Shown here: one piece after another, positions 35,207-47,494 of the stretch
Layout: each line of letters begins with the position of its first letter
Numbering within the stretch: the first letter of the stretch is position 1
The notes under the pieces: model-generated
Told to the model about the DNA's origin: nothing
Database searches by the model: none
The model's input: the letters and a program-made list of their open reading frames with translations, nothing else
Position numbers and translations under genes: made by a program
Assembly: GCA_015680685.1 (NCBI GenBank)
Contig: MNCI01036143.1
Span: forward strand, 218,724-282,723
Direction of reading: 5' to 3'
Length of the DNA: 64,000 nucleotides
DNA from: Gnetum montanum
Taxonomy: Eukaryota > Streptophyta > Gnetopsida > Gnetales > Gnetaceae

Positions 35207-36927
35207 CTTATTATGTTTTAATAATATTGAAGCTTATTGCCAACTAGGTACAGTGTGGTTTAATTGATGTGGGCATGTGCTATCTAGTTATTTGATTGTT
35301 GGTGTCTAGATTCTAGTTTTGAATTTTTTTTATTGATAACTTAGACATGGTTTCTTTTTCATGCAATAGGTAGTAAGTCCACAACATCCACCCATCCACA
35401 AACTCTATGGTTTTTCTTATTCTCGAAATGTGCAATCCCTTTTTCATTCCTAAAACTTTAACAAACTTGTGATTTCAAAAGTTTCCAAAATTAGAAAAGA
35501 TTCAAAGATTTGAACAAGTTGTGACCTCAAGGGGGTTCGGTACTCTTTGTGACTTTCTGCTTACTTTGGTGCATGTGTGTTTTCATGGATTTCTTATCAT
35601 TTTGTGTCAACCAATAATAGGAAGTTGAATAAGTCTTTGCATGGTGTGGTTCCCATTTCAATAACAAAAAAAACCATGGGAATTCAAAGTACATCCCTTA
35701 TATAGAATAAACAAGCTACAAGCACTAATTATGAAACTAGAAAGACATGTTACCCATGCCTAATAGTCCCCTGTAACTAAGGCCCTTCCTCACTTCCTAC
35801 TTCTCTTTTCTTCTTTAATAAGTAACAATGGTTATTCTGTGAGAGCACTCTTGTGTCTCAAGGGGATGGATTGGTCTTAGAATGGTGATGCAAAGTCACT
35901 AAAAATGTTGGTTTTGGTTTGGACTAATGATGGATTTTATTAGGTCATTTAACCACAAAATTCACAAGGGACTTTATGTGACCTTAATTGAGAACTCCAT
36001 TCCACTCTCTCTCTCTCATCCATCTATGCTTTCCATGTTTCATCTCACTGGTAGTTTCATGTTCTGGTTCAATGTCTTGGTTTGATGTGTCAAAATTCTT
36101 AGGTACTTTTTTCTAGGTTTTTGTACTTAACTCTCTATAACCATTAATCATCCATGAAGTCCACTAACTCCTTAGTTTGAAGTTATGCAAGGGTAATAAA
36201 AGGCTAGTGCTTGCTTTGGGGAAGACCCACTTGCATATCTTTTAGTTGGGTTAGTTAAGTTCTTTATCCTTAGACATTCTCATAATCAAATTCCTTTGTG
36301 TACCCCATCAATGACATCCAATTATGCACATATTCACAACATTTTTCAGTGAAATTTTCTTTTTGTTGTGATTACTTAACCCTCTTCAAGTATTTCATTA
36401 TGTTTGAAATTTTTTGAATTTAATGAACTGCTTATCCATTTTACCCTATTTGTCAATCTTTCTGCTAACACTACTAAAGAACTTAATCCACCATAATGAC
36501 AACCTAGCTGAGTATAACCATTAATGAGACAAGGTAATTAAAAGTTATATGTTACACATTTCACACTAATCCATAATTTTGTTGTGATTACAGTGGGAAG
36601 CATGGACTAGAAGTGGGATGATCTTCCTAAGGAAGTAGCACCACCATATGACGAGGATTGTTCATGATCATTGGATCTTCTCCCTCGCTTGTTAGCTACT
36701 AAAGGAGTTGGATGTCAGTTTTGTCCAAGGTATTCCATTCTATTGTCATAAGTATCCAATTTTGTAAAAGATTGTAAATCCATACACTCAAGCACTTAGA
36801 GACTGTCTATTCCATCTGATTTAGTTTGTGTGTTAATCAATAATTCCATACCTACCCAATATTTTGTAAGGAACTTGTTTCTCCTCTTATTCACTCAAGA
36901 ATAAGTTTTCATTCAGTTATGGGAGTA
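35207..36927 (+). other. Post-pol spacer of element H, second part
   Basis: Collinear with 56,100-57,844 of element D, for example GACCTCAAGGGGGTTCGGTA against GACTTCAAGGGGATTCGATG. No shared open frame. It ends with CAGTTATGGGAGTA (36914-36927), a decayed form of the TCATGGGGGTA polypurine tract. Confidence 0.65.
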
Positions 36928-37779
36928 CGCTGAATTGTGTTTCGATGTGCTTCAATATTGGATACGCAATATTGGAGCCTTGATATCGGATACTTGATAT
37001 CAAACCCCAAGATGCAATGTCGAATATTCGATATTGCAGACTATATGCTAGCCTATAAATATAGTGCTTGGGCACATGGTTTGGGCATTAATTTTTGTCA
37101 TGGAGTACTAAAGGTCTTGCAATTTAGCCATTCCAGAATTAGAATATTTCTAAGTCCCAACAGTAGGAGTCTGAGTGTGTACGAATCTTTGTTCAAGCAC
37201 TAATGTACTTGAGCACAATAGTGTGACGAAAATAAAGACGTGCCCTTTTGATAATCTTTGTAGCACTAAAAATAGATTAATGTTTCTTTTAATGCATTTA
37301 ATATTCATTGCACTTTACCTTCATGCACTTTAATTAAGCAATTAATTTCTAGTTGTTAATGAACACAAGTACGACCACTTCGAGCATATGTGTAGCACTT
37401 AGTAACCCATAAATGCTTAATGTTTGGTAACCCAGTAGTGCTATATGCATTCAGGATGTGGCCAGAGAGTGGGAATAGGTACTTGTGTTAGGCTAGCTAG
37501 GTAGTAGACTAATTAGATACTAAATTCCTCTACCTTTCATTCTTGTTCTTAATCATAGACAAATAAAATATAAAACAATAAAAATCATGTGCCTCAATTA
37601 TACTTAACCATACAATTAAGCTCCACAAGTATAGTTGAGAAGACAATAATTGTCATGATTAGATTCCATGTCTTAGAACCAATGTACTTGAGAACTTAAG
37701 GTCTATAGAATTTGACTAGATTGCGCATGAACGCTTGTGAATTGTATGGTTGGACATAGGGGTACCTTGTTGCTCATCA
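36928..37779 (+). repeat. 3' LTR of element H (Athila-type)
   Basis: Follows the decayed polypurine tract and ends TTGCTCATCA at 37779. The first 110 bases hold CAATATTGG, TTGATATCGG, TTGATATC and CGAATATTCGATATTG, the palindrome series of this LTR type. CCTATAAATATAG is near 37,052, CAGTAGGAG at 37,161 and AATAAAG at 37,231. Its first bases (CGCTGAATTG) deviate from TGATGAG, so the 5' end is inferred by alignment. The right flank is GATGG; the partner LTR was not found. Confidence 0.75.
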
Positions 37780-39184
37780 GATGGAATCACACATGTCAAG
37801 AGGACACTCCGGTGCACCACTAAGCTATAGAGTTTGTCAATAAAGTTTTTGATGCTTTTATTATTTCTTTCTTAAATGATTCACACTTTTCACTATTAGA
37901 ATCCATGGTAAGAATACTTCTGTCCTAAATTAGGGAAACAACTCATTTTTTCCCTCATGTATTTGCTACATTAATCAATCATACATTGTGTGGGAAGTTG
38001 ATGACTTTGAAATAAAATTAATTTATTTCAGTTACATGTATAGGTCAAGATAGACGTTGCATTGGTGTATCAAATGAGTTGGTCTTAGCCAAAAATTGAT
38101 GGATGTGTCAATACATATGCATTGATCTATATGCATCATAGCGTCAATGCAATTTTCATCCATCCAAAGTTAAGAGCTACACTAGCATTTACTTGTGAAA
38201 TGTTATCTTAGTCTTAGTTCATATAAAATATTTGATGTTTCATCATACCCTATGACTTACCAAATAATCATCCTTGAGTTGTACAAATTGGATAAATTCC
38301 AATTACAAAATTGTGGGTTGACCAAGATAAGATTGATTACATGGCTAACTAAATGACAAAACTACAAATACCACATTTCACAAAATTTTGATCTAGTTAG
38401 CCCCTATACAAAAATTATATCATGATAAAATTGTTACAAGTAATTGAATTTGAAGAATTATAATCTAAGTGGCATTGGTTCCTTGCTTTTCTTCTAAAAC
38501 TTGTTCAATGAATGAGAAAAAATTTAATTTGACTCTCACATCCTTGATCAAGTGCTTCTCTTTGAATATACATCTTTCAAACCTCACAAATTGACTCAAT
38601 TTCTAGTTCATTCTTACTCCTTTCTGGTTTTCCACATTATTATATGGGTTTGCATGTTATATACCAAAAGATCAAGGAGCCACCATTTTAATAAGTAAAA
38701 ATTTTCATTTCTGGTATCAATATCTTATCCTTTCTAAATAAGATCTTAAAAGATCCAATTTATCTATTTTTCTTAAAATTTTAAAATGTTAAGAAAATTT
38801 TGTAAAAAGTCGTACTTTCACCTCATCCATGACTACATTGCAACTTTGATACATGTTGGAATAAGATTTACAAAACATGATATTTTATGTCTATAGGGTA
38901 ATGCTTTGAAAGGGAAAATCAATCAAAATAAGTCCCATAAGATCTTGAGACATTTTTAATTATTGTATTAATGAGATATCAAAATAAGGAAATAATATCT
39001 CCTTCAATGAAATATCAATTTCAAATATTTAACTATTGTATCCCTTCGAAATCCCATTCTTTCTCTTTTATGTTTTCAAGAACCGCTTTCGAAAATTTGA
39101 TTCTTTTTATTTTTTGTCATTTTAAGTTTTACACAAATAACTTCTGTCTCAAGAAAAAGTAAATTAAAATTGAACCCCCCTCCT
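37780..39184. other. AT-rich sequence without recognisable features
   Basis: No coding sequence, LTR terminus or clear repeat. It follows the right end of element H and could be old genomic flank. Confidence 0.5.
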
Positions 39185-39540
39185 TTGCGATGAATGCCCT
39201 TTAATGCGGACGAAGACGTATATTGAATAATATATTGTTGACCTTGAGCAATACGCAATAGCAGCCTCTTGCACATTTAAGAGAGGAGAGCCAAATTATC
39301 AAGATAGAATAGTCCATTCATTGCTTTCATATCTGCACTACCCCAACTCGAAAATAAATGAATGAACGGCCTTCGTTCGCGGAAAATTCTTGCGGGTCGG
39401 CTTTTAAGAATGCCAAGGCTTTGCAATCGGATAAACCACTTTTCAAAGTTATTGACTTCTCCTTAAAAATGAATTCTAATCCGCCAGCGGTTGATGAATG
39501 AATCGGTCATCATTTGCCGGTACAACGCAAATTCAAAGGT
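39185..39540. other. CpG-retaining block
   Basis: I count about 18 CpG in roughly 360 bases (for example CGTTCGCGG near 39,375 and CCGCCAGCGG near 39,481), several times more than in the flanking kilobase. No reading frame is convincing. Confidence 0.6.
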
Positions 39541-39734
39541 CAATTATATAATTGCTTTTTCACGTAACACCAAATACGTGGCAGGAATACAACGTAGATT
39601 GACAACAATATGCTGTGTGGATGCATAGATCGTGGAGAGTTTAGGTTGAAACTTGAAAGAATCAAGTCATGAAGGCGGCATTCAAAATTCTTATGTAATG
39701 ACAAGTTTATAAATGTCTCATTGTCAATGAGAAC

Positions 39735-40690
39735 TAATACAAAATTTAAATGCAATTATTTACTCTAGAGAAGACATAGCCACTTGAAATAGAATAGTCT
39801 AGTCATTCATATTTGAATTCATTGATTCATTCATTCATTTCTTATCCATTGATGTGGAACCTTTCACCATGCTTAGCTTATATTGGAAGAATCAATTCAA
39901 AGGCATTTTGTTGAAAATTCTTTAGTGATGATTCTAGAAATGCCACATTTTCAATCAAACAATTCACATGAAAAAAAATACATGACAATTTGCAATAATA
40001 CAGAGATTGAATGCTTACCAGCACAACCTAGAATGATTGGTGACTGTGGATAGATTGATGGAAAACATAATCTTTATCCTCCACTATACATTAACCATGT
40101 AGCCTATGTGTATTGTTTGTGTTGAAAGTATCAACACATGAGAGCAATGTTGAAAATTTTTATGCAACGATAACTTTAGAAACATCCAATTATCAATGAC
40201 AACCAATATAGAATTTAAATGCAATTATTTACTCTAGAGAAGACATAGCCACTTGAAATAGAATAGTCTAGTCATTCATATTTGAATTCATTGATTCATT
40301 CATTCATTTCTTATTCATTGGATTGCTCTTTCATTTGTTTCTTATTCATTAAATTGCAATTAGCCACCATTCTTAGTTTGTCGTAAAAATTAACTCATAA
40401 GGCATCACTAAAAATTCTTAACTAATTTACATCCCTAGAAATATCTTCTTTTCAATGATAACCAATAAAAAATTTAAATGCAATTATGTACTCTAGAAAA
40501 AACATTGACACTAGAATAGAATATTTAATCATTCATATTTACACTCTTCCAACGATTACAATGACTTTCATTATTTCTTATCCATTATCTCTAATCCATT
40601 GAATTGTAACCTATCACCATGCTTAGCTTGTAGTGAGAGAATCAACTCATAAAAGGTACTTCGTAGATAGATTGATGAAAATTATAATTT
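39735..40690. repeat. Degenerate repeats with ATTCATTCATTC core
   Basis: A segment with AATTTAAATGCAATTATTTA and GAAGACATAGCCACTTGAAA occurs at about 39,738 and 40,211 (offset 473), with a third, diverged copy at about 40,472. AGATTGATG(G/A)AAA and ATGCTTAGCTT recur in between. No terminal structure identifies the element type. Confidence 0.7.
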
Positions 40691-41025
40691 TATTTTGCAC
40701 CATACTATTGTCATGCAACCCGTGTGTATAACCCATGTGCATATCATTATCACTATTTTTGATTATCATCTAAGTAAACATCTTTTTTTAACCTTTCGAT
40801 GATAAGTAAATAAAATAGATGCAACGGAAAGGTCAAAAGTGACTAGGTGATCCTCATTTAGTGTTATTGAAAATTCAACATCCAAAAGTTACATATACCA
40901 CAACTTCATTGCGTTGCTACTGCACATGACATTCACCTCATCCATATCCTCATCCAGTTGTTGCTTCCATTGCATGTAACACTTGTTTACACATTGAAGT
41001 GGCCTCCATATCCACTGACATGTAT

Positions 41026-41153
41026 ACGCATTGGCATTACATGTTGGCATAACATGTTTTTGTGTTGGCATTGGGATGGCGTTGGCATAATGCATTTACG
41101 CATTGCCATTACGTATTGGCATAACACGTTTTTGCGTTGGCATTGGGATGGCG
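41026..41153. repeat. 72-bp tandem duplication (TTGGCATAACA)
   Basis: Two units start at 41026 and 41098; shared blocks are ACGCATTG(G/C)CATTAC and TTGGCATTGGGATGGCG. It overlaps the presumed start of the copia LTR. Confidence 0.8.
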
Positions 41154-41526
41154 TACACATCTGCATGGAGTTTTGGGTCTCTTATTTTTCAAATTTTTCT
41201 CTCATGGTAACCGATTCCATGGCCTATAAATTCATTCTTGATGGGAGAACAAAGGTATCAAGGTATCATAGCATCATAGCAGGATTGCAATTCTGGTCCC
41301 TTTCACAAACACTTAAAGGTTGCATACACCATCGAGTGCTCATGTGAAAGAAAAATCTGAACATCAAGTTTAATTTGAGGAATCAATGGCTGGAGGTCAA
41401 TTCAATTTGCTCGGGCATTGTGCATTTCCAATTATTTATGCATGTGAATTTCTAGTGCCATTTTCTTCCGCATTCTATACTTTGATTACTTGTGCAATCT
41501 GATTTCTCCACAATTATTTTTTTACA
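41042..41526 (+). repeat. Probable 5' LTR of Ty1/copia element K
   Basis: Ends TTTTTTTACA just before a copia-type primer binding site. Starts, tentatively, at TGTTGGCATAACATG; many plant copia LTRs begin TGTTGG. A TATA-like CCTATAAATTC occurs near 41,223. The 5' boundary is uncertain because it falls in a tandem repeat and the 3' LTR is outside the window. Confidence 0.5.
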
Positions 41527-41529
41527 TTT

Positions 41530-41542
41530 AGTATCGGAGCAT
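41530..41542 (+). other. Copia-type primer binding site (element K)
   Basis: TAGTATCGGAGCA differs by two transitions from TGGTATCAGAGCA, the site complementary to plant initiator tRNA-Met used by Ty1/copia elements. Confidence 0.7.
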
Positions 41543-41553
41543 TAGATTTCTAT

Positions 41554-42306
41554 TGATGAGCCGCGATATCGCAGCCTGCCTCATTGCCTATAAATAAGAG
41601 GCGGGCACACTTGGTTTGAGAGTTAGTCTTAGTCCCTTACCCAAACTCTTGCCTTTACTCCCTCTTAGAGTTATTTCTGCATGCCCATAGTAGGAGTCAT
41701 AAAGTGAACTGATCTTTATTCGAGCATTGTGTACCTGAGCACACCTTGTGTACAACAATAAAGATGAACTTTGTGATAAACCTTGCAACATTCAGAATAT
41801 ATTAATTAATGATAATTACTATTATTAAATGCTTTCCTAGTTAATTAATGATTCTCTCTCACCCTACAACTCTCCTAAGTAAGCACACACAGTACGATCA
41901 CTTTGAGCTTGCATGTAACACTTGGTAACCTAGTAACGATTAGCGTTTGGTAATCCCAGTAGTGTTGCACTAGTTCAAGATGTGTACGGCAAGTGAGAAT
42001 GGATACTAGTGTTAGGATTAGTTAGAACCTAATTAATGAGTGGTTAAATAAGATTAGTTACTTAGTCACCTCTCTCCCCCTTTATTAGTAGCAGGACATA
42101 AAAACATAAAAGTATAAAAATCATATGCCTCAAGTTTACTTAACCATACAATTGTGACATACAAGTAAGCTTGGGAAGACAACAATTAACCAACCCATCC
42201 TTGTTTCACAAAGGCACATAGGCACTTAGTCCATGGAATTCGACTAGATCGTGCGTGGACGCTCATATTTGTATGGTTGAGCATAGGGATACCTCACCGC
42301 TCATCA
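41554..42306 (+). repeat. 5' LTR of element D
   Basis: Runs TGATGAGCCGCGATATCGCA... to ...CCGCTCATCA. CCTATAAATAAGAGGCGGG near 41,588 is the promoter region and ACAATAAAGATG near 41,755 a polyadenylation-like signal. Compared with the 3' LTR it lacks about 14 bases around a GATATC palindrome, otherwise it is very similar. Confidence 0.9.
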
Positions 42307-42307
42307 T

Positions 42308-42325
42308 TGGCACCATTGCTGGGGA
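42308..42325 (+). other. Primer binding site of element D
   Basis: TGGCACCATTGCTGGGGA lies one base after the LTR. It is three C/T or G/A changes from the tRNA-Asp-complementary TGGCGCCGTTGCCGGGGA. Confidence 0.85.
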
Positions 42326-42444
42326 CTTTGTTGTTTGTGCACTAATCAGAACTTAGGAAATCTTTCACATCATTGGAACGAACCCTTAGGGTTGATTAAA
42401 GAAAAATAATAATATATAATACATTACACAATGAATAGACAATC

Positions 42445-44830
42445 ATGTCTCCTTCTTCATACGAAAGTGTTTCACCACCTAGGTCTGATACAAGAAACAA
42501 TCAGAGGCATAATACACATGATAATCCACTAGTCCCTCAACAGTTTCATGTGGTATATGTTAATCCCAATGAGTATGTACCAAACTTCACCTTTATTCTC
42601 CACTAGGATGAATAACTACATTGGTGAGACTTAGAAGGTAACATAGTGTTACCTCTCGATCATTCAATCCCAAGCATGCTTCTTCATGATTTCACACAAA
42701 TTAGCATGTAGCACTTACAAGCAGAGTACGTTGTGCATGATCACGACTTGAGAGAGTACCAAACCACGGAGGCACAACATCAAAGGGATTTGCAACAAGA
42801 GAGACATCATGAATCCATGAAGGGAAAGTTGTCACAGAATGTTCCACATGTCCTAAGCAAAAATTAGGGTGGTGAACCTACCTCAGGAAATCACCCACAT
42901 AATGATGTTCCTCCCATTGACTTCGATCAAGGGGTTGTGTATCAAAATCTTTACTCAACTATCCATAACCCAGATTCTAATACCGATAGACATAAAGTGT
43001 CTAAAAAAGGAACACGAACACACAACAAGAATGGACATTCTGATTGTAACCATGATCATGGTTGTGACCACTGAAGAGAAGGTAGCAGACACCGTCATGG
43101 CAATGGTTCTCCTTCTTCTTTACCTTCATCATCCCCTTCACCCTCTCTTTTAGTATCTGGACACAGTCACAAGGAAAAAGACCATGAGGATAACAATAAG
43201 TGAAATAGGAGTCATAGACAAAATATTCAAGAAAGGGGACGAGGGCACTCTAGAAAATCATAACATAGAAGAAGGGAAAGTAGAGAACAACATAGGCACC
43301 ATAGACACCACAGACGATACGATCACGATGAACCCCTACTCGCTACTCAAAGTATGTTAGACATAACGGAGGCTATTAGAATCCCCAAAAGGCACCAAAA
43401 ATATAGTAGGATCAAGAGATTAGACATGAACAACATCCCACGATTCGAAGGGGGATACAACACTGATCCTCAACATCACTTACAAGCATTCCACGATGCA
43501 TGTGCCTTACAAAACATAGAAAATGAATTCCAACAACTTAAGTTGTTCCCATGGACACTAGTTAAATAAGCAAAAAGTTGGTACCAATCCTTAGAACTAG
43601 AATCCATTCATAGGTTAAGTACCATGTTAGAATTGTTCAACGATAACTACCAAACGTACTCCCGAGTGTCCAACTTGCGAAAGAAAATCCAAGGATGGAA
43701 ACAAGGAGGTCATGAACCCTTGGATGATACCATGGGTTGATATTATGCATTATTACATCATTGTCCCAGCCATGGCTATTCACAAAGGAATCAACGATGC
43801 CATCTCGTGGATGGGCTTAGGCATGAAACAAGAAGAACCCTTGGGACTTATGCCCAGGGAAGACTATCCGAGCTTAGGTCCCATCGAATTCAAAGACTAT
43901 TGGAGCAACTTGCTAAGGAAGAAGGTGAGTTAAGAAAAAGAGAGAGTGCAAAAGAATATAATAGGGATCCTTCCCTCTGAAAGAGGGGAGTAAAATTTTG
44001 TGAGGGTGAAGAAGAGTCACCACTCGAAGAGATGGTGAATAGGAAAACTTTGTCTATCCAAAAATTAGCATCGGAAGTATTGACAAAGGTAGACCAAATG
44101 TGGGACTCCCTAGATGATAGATTTCAAACTGTTCTCAAATAGTGAAGGAGTCTAGAGAGCAAGGTAGTGATCATGAAAAGGAAAAAAGAGAGAAACTGAA
44201 TATGCTCGTAACAAGGGTAAGGGTAAAGTTGCCATCATAGAAGAAGTTGTGGATTCAAATATAGACAATGATAGTGGATGCGAGATATGCCAATATGACC
44301 ATCCTAAGGGATGTTGCCCTATAATCTCACATATGTAGGAGTTTGGGGTGTATGCACTCAACCCATGATTAAACAAAAGGCAAACACCCTGGAGATTACC
44401 TTATCCTCAAGGTAACTCAAGATAGTTCCACCAACCCTTAATATATTATCCAAGTGGAACTCCACCACAACCAATTGAGCAATATCAACATTGGCAGCAT
44501 CCACAATCATGGGGAATGCCACCACCAAGGCAATAGTATCCTTACCAGCAACCTAACCCGTATCGATATTATGTGCAATAGCCAATCTCTCCACATGACT
44601 CTACTGGTCACGTTACTCCTCAACCTCACTACGAAGCCCGTAAGTATTATAGGACTCATTCCCCTAGGGGTGATGTTCTACAAACCTATCATCCTTCTCA
44701 TCTAGCTACACCTCTTCCACCCTTAACTCCATTACCATCTACTCCGACCATGCAAGGTGAAATCCCTACCCAACCATAGCAACATAATTCCAAAAGGGCT
44801 ATTAACCCTCAACCTATTATTGGTTCTAAC
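42445..44830 (+). pseudogene. gag: Athila-type gag (element D)
   Basis: The ATG at 42445 opens MSPSSYESVSPPRSD. The capsid-like region at 43354-43900, still in the same frame apart from stops, contains LDMNNIPRFEGGYNTDPQHH, SWYQSLELESIHRLSTMLEL and RKKIQGWKQGGHEPLDDT, matching gag of E. Further on, CEICQYDHPKGC (44279-44324) forms an unusual C-x2-C-x3-H-x3-C cluster, a possible zinc knuckle. A charged segment (NRKTLSIQKL) precedes it. The frame shifts between about 44,140 and the protease. It would form the particle shell and package RNA. Confidence 0.85.
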
Positions 44831-44836
44831 AACCGC

Positions 44837-45770
44837 ATGAAGAAAAAACCTTTCTTTCGAACCAACAGTCTAACTAAGCCCTTGCAACCACAAGCAGCTG
44901 ATTCTTCAATCGCCTCACTATCACTTGAAGCTTTGGAGCTCTCTTCAGCCCAAAAACTACACTTAACGCATATAGTCATATTAACTCATGTCGTCACTAA
45001 TTGGATAAAATTTTACCATCTTCTTAGGAAATTCTCTGATCCTGGGAGTCCTCTGATATATCTACAAATTGCTAGAAATGAGTCATGCAAAGCTCTTTTG
45101 GATTCAGGTTCTGGAGTCAACTTAATTTCCCAAGAAATGTACAAGGCCTGGAACCTACCTATACTGAAAAAGAGTAACATTCGTTGAGAGTTGGCCAACT
45201 AGTCCATCACTATCTCATTGGGACTAGAGAAGGACATTATCACCATTGTTTGTGGGTGGTCACATCCAGTTGACTTCCTAGTGATTCAGGTGAACAACGG
45301 TAAGCGGGACTTCCCAATCATAATGGGAAGAGCATGGCTAAGCATAATTGATGCATGCCTAGGAATCCATGAACTTTCCTTAGAAATATCAAAGGAAAAT
45401 ACATTCGGAAAGATTAAGAAGAAGAAAGTTCCATGCATCACATACAGTGACACAAGGTGTAATTGCATGCAGAGGTCATGGTTTGTGCAAAGTTTAACAT
45501 TGCATGCATGCAACCAGTGTGCACAAATGACAAACATACAAAGATGCCTATATGCAATAGCCACAAGACAGGAAAGCACCCAGTGGCTGACAACTGATCA
45601 AGAAAGTAGTTCAACTATTTGCATGGAACCAACTGAGGGTTTGACTTGCATTTACATCGATAGCATAGACACATTAGAGCAAGTCCATCACCAACTTCCA
45701 AGTCTTGACCTTGAAAATATCAACTGAGGGAAGTTGGAAATCCTTGAGAAGTTTAAGCAGGAGCCCCTTG
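44837..45770 (+). pseudogene. Aspartic protease (element D)
   Basis: In one frame, ARNESCKALLDSGSGVNLIS carries the catalytic DSG at about 45,103; IVCGWSHPVDFLVIQ and DFPIIMGRAWLSIIDACLGI follow, the second being the conserved G-R-x-W-L region. The protease would process gag-pol. One TGA (from arginine or tryptophan) and a TAG separate the two halves (45187, 45200). The same frame continues into RT, as in a single gag-pol polyprotein. Confidence 0.85.
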
Positions 45771-47494
45771 AGCTAAAACCATTGCCTGCTGATATGGAAT
45801 ACATGTTCCTCAAAAATGAAAAATTAGTAATTATTAATGCAAAGCTTTCTCCTCAATAAAAAGTGATACTACTGAAGGTGATATATAAATGGTTGAAAGC
45901 CTTCACTTGGTCATATTCCAAATTAACTAGAATAAATCCTAGGATATGCCAACATAGAATTTACACTAACCCCTCCATGAAGCCTTGAAGACAATCGCAA
46001 AGGTGATTGAACCCAAAGTTGAAGCAAGTAGTTAAGGAAGAAATCGAATAGCTTCTCAAGGTTGGGTTCATATACCCCATTTCTGATAGCGAATGGGTTA
46101 GCCCCTTAGTTATTATGCCTAAAAAGGGAGGAAAATGGATGGTGTGCATAGATTTCAAGCTACTAAACATGGCAACACTCAAGGATCACTTTCTGTTGCC
46201 ATTTGTCAACCAAGTTTTAGACACCATTGTAGGGCATCACTACTATAGTTTTCTGGATGGATATAGTGGGTACAACCAAATACAAATAGTCCTAGAAGAC
46301 CAAACCAAGACTACGTTCACTAGTCCTTGAGGAACGTTTGCATACAAACAAATGCTGTTTGACTTGTGCAATGCCCCTGGAACATTTCAATGATTAGTTC
46401 TAAGCATATTCCAACAGCAGATAGGAAATGGTGTGGAGGTCTTTATGAATGACTTCTCCACTTATGGAGCAAACTTTGATCAAGCCTTGGACTAGTTAGA
46501 GCAAGTGCTAAAAATATGTGTAGAAACCAATTTGAGGCTCAATTGGCAGAAAAGCCATTTGATGGTCCAAGAAGGCCTAGTACTAGGGCATAAAATCTCA
46601 TGAATAAGGATAAAGGTAGACCCCTAGAAAATCAAAGTGATCCAAGGAATTACCCATCAACCCAAAACTATCAAAGATATCTGGTCATTCCTTGGACACA
46701 CTGGCTACTATAGGATATTCATAGAGAACTTTTCAAAGGTTGCCAAATCATTGGTGGAACTAACGAAAAAGGACATATCTTTCAAATGGACCAAGGAATG
46801 TGAATTAGCTTTCCAAACTCTAAAATAGAAGCTAGTAGAAACAGCCATTCTACAAGCTCCTGACTGGTCCAAACCATTCCATATCATGAATGATGCATCC
46901 AACTATGCCTTAGGAGCCATACTTACATAGTTAGATGAACAAAAACACCCTTATTACATCTACTATGCAAGTAGAAGTATTGCTGGTGCACAACTTAACT
47001 ACACTACCACAGAGAAAGAATTAATGGTTGTAGTGTTTGCACTAGAAACGTTTAGACACCATGTATTGGGATATAAAGTATATGTACATACGGATCATAG
47101 TGCAGTTCAATTCCTAATGAATAAGCCAATGGTAAGCCCTCATATCATACGATGGCTTGTACTCTTACAAGAGTTCGATTTAACAATGATCGATCGAAAA
47201 GGCACCGAGAATGTAGTTGCTAATCATTTATCTCGGTTGCGATGGGACAATAAAGAGAATGAGTATCCAATTTCTGATCATTTTCCTGATGAATTCCTCT
47301 TTGCTAGTGTAGTGAATAATCAATCACCGACAAAGACAAACTGGTACAGTAGCATTCTTACCTATCTCTTTACCCAACAAACACCACAAGAGTTAGACCT
47401 TAAGAAGAAATAATAGTTTCTCCACAGAACCAAGTACTTTATGGAGATCAATGGACAACTTTATAAAGTATATCCTAATGGCTTGGTTCGATGG
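45771..47494 (+). pseudogene. pol: Reverse transcriptase and RNase H (element D)
   Basis: RT motifs in order: WVSPLVIMPKKGGKWMVCID (46,097), DHFLLPFVNQVLD, YYSFLDGYSGYNQIQI (46,243), FTSP, FAYKQM and VFMNDFSTYGA (46,437) in which the first catalytic aspartate has become asparagine, then GYYRIFIENFSKVA. RNase H has MNDASNYALGA (about 46,887), TTEKELMVVVFALE and VHTDHSAVQFLMNKP. It ends in mid-gene at 47494 where element E is inserted; the following integrase resumes at 54659. Stops are mostly TAG. Confidence 0.88.

Noticed and set aside
31950-37779. H as the 3' half of element I
   Set aside because: Orientation and type agree, but LTRs 2138-3092 and 36928-37779 look far too diverged to be a pair and the flanks (GAATT-like and GATGG) do not match. 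Kept only as a remote possibility.
39735-40690. CRISPR-like or satellite array
   Set aside because: Only two to three degenerate copies at unequal offsets, no regular spacer structure.
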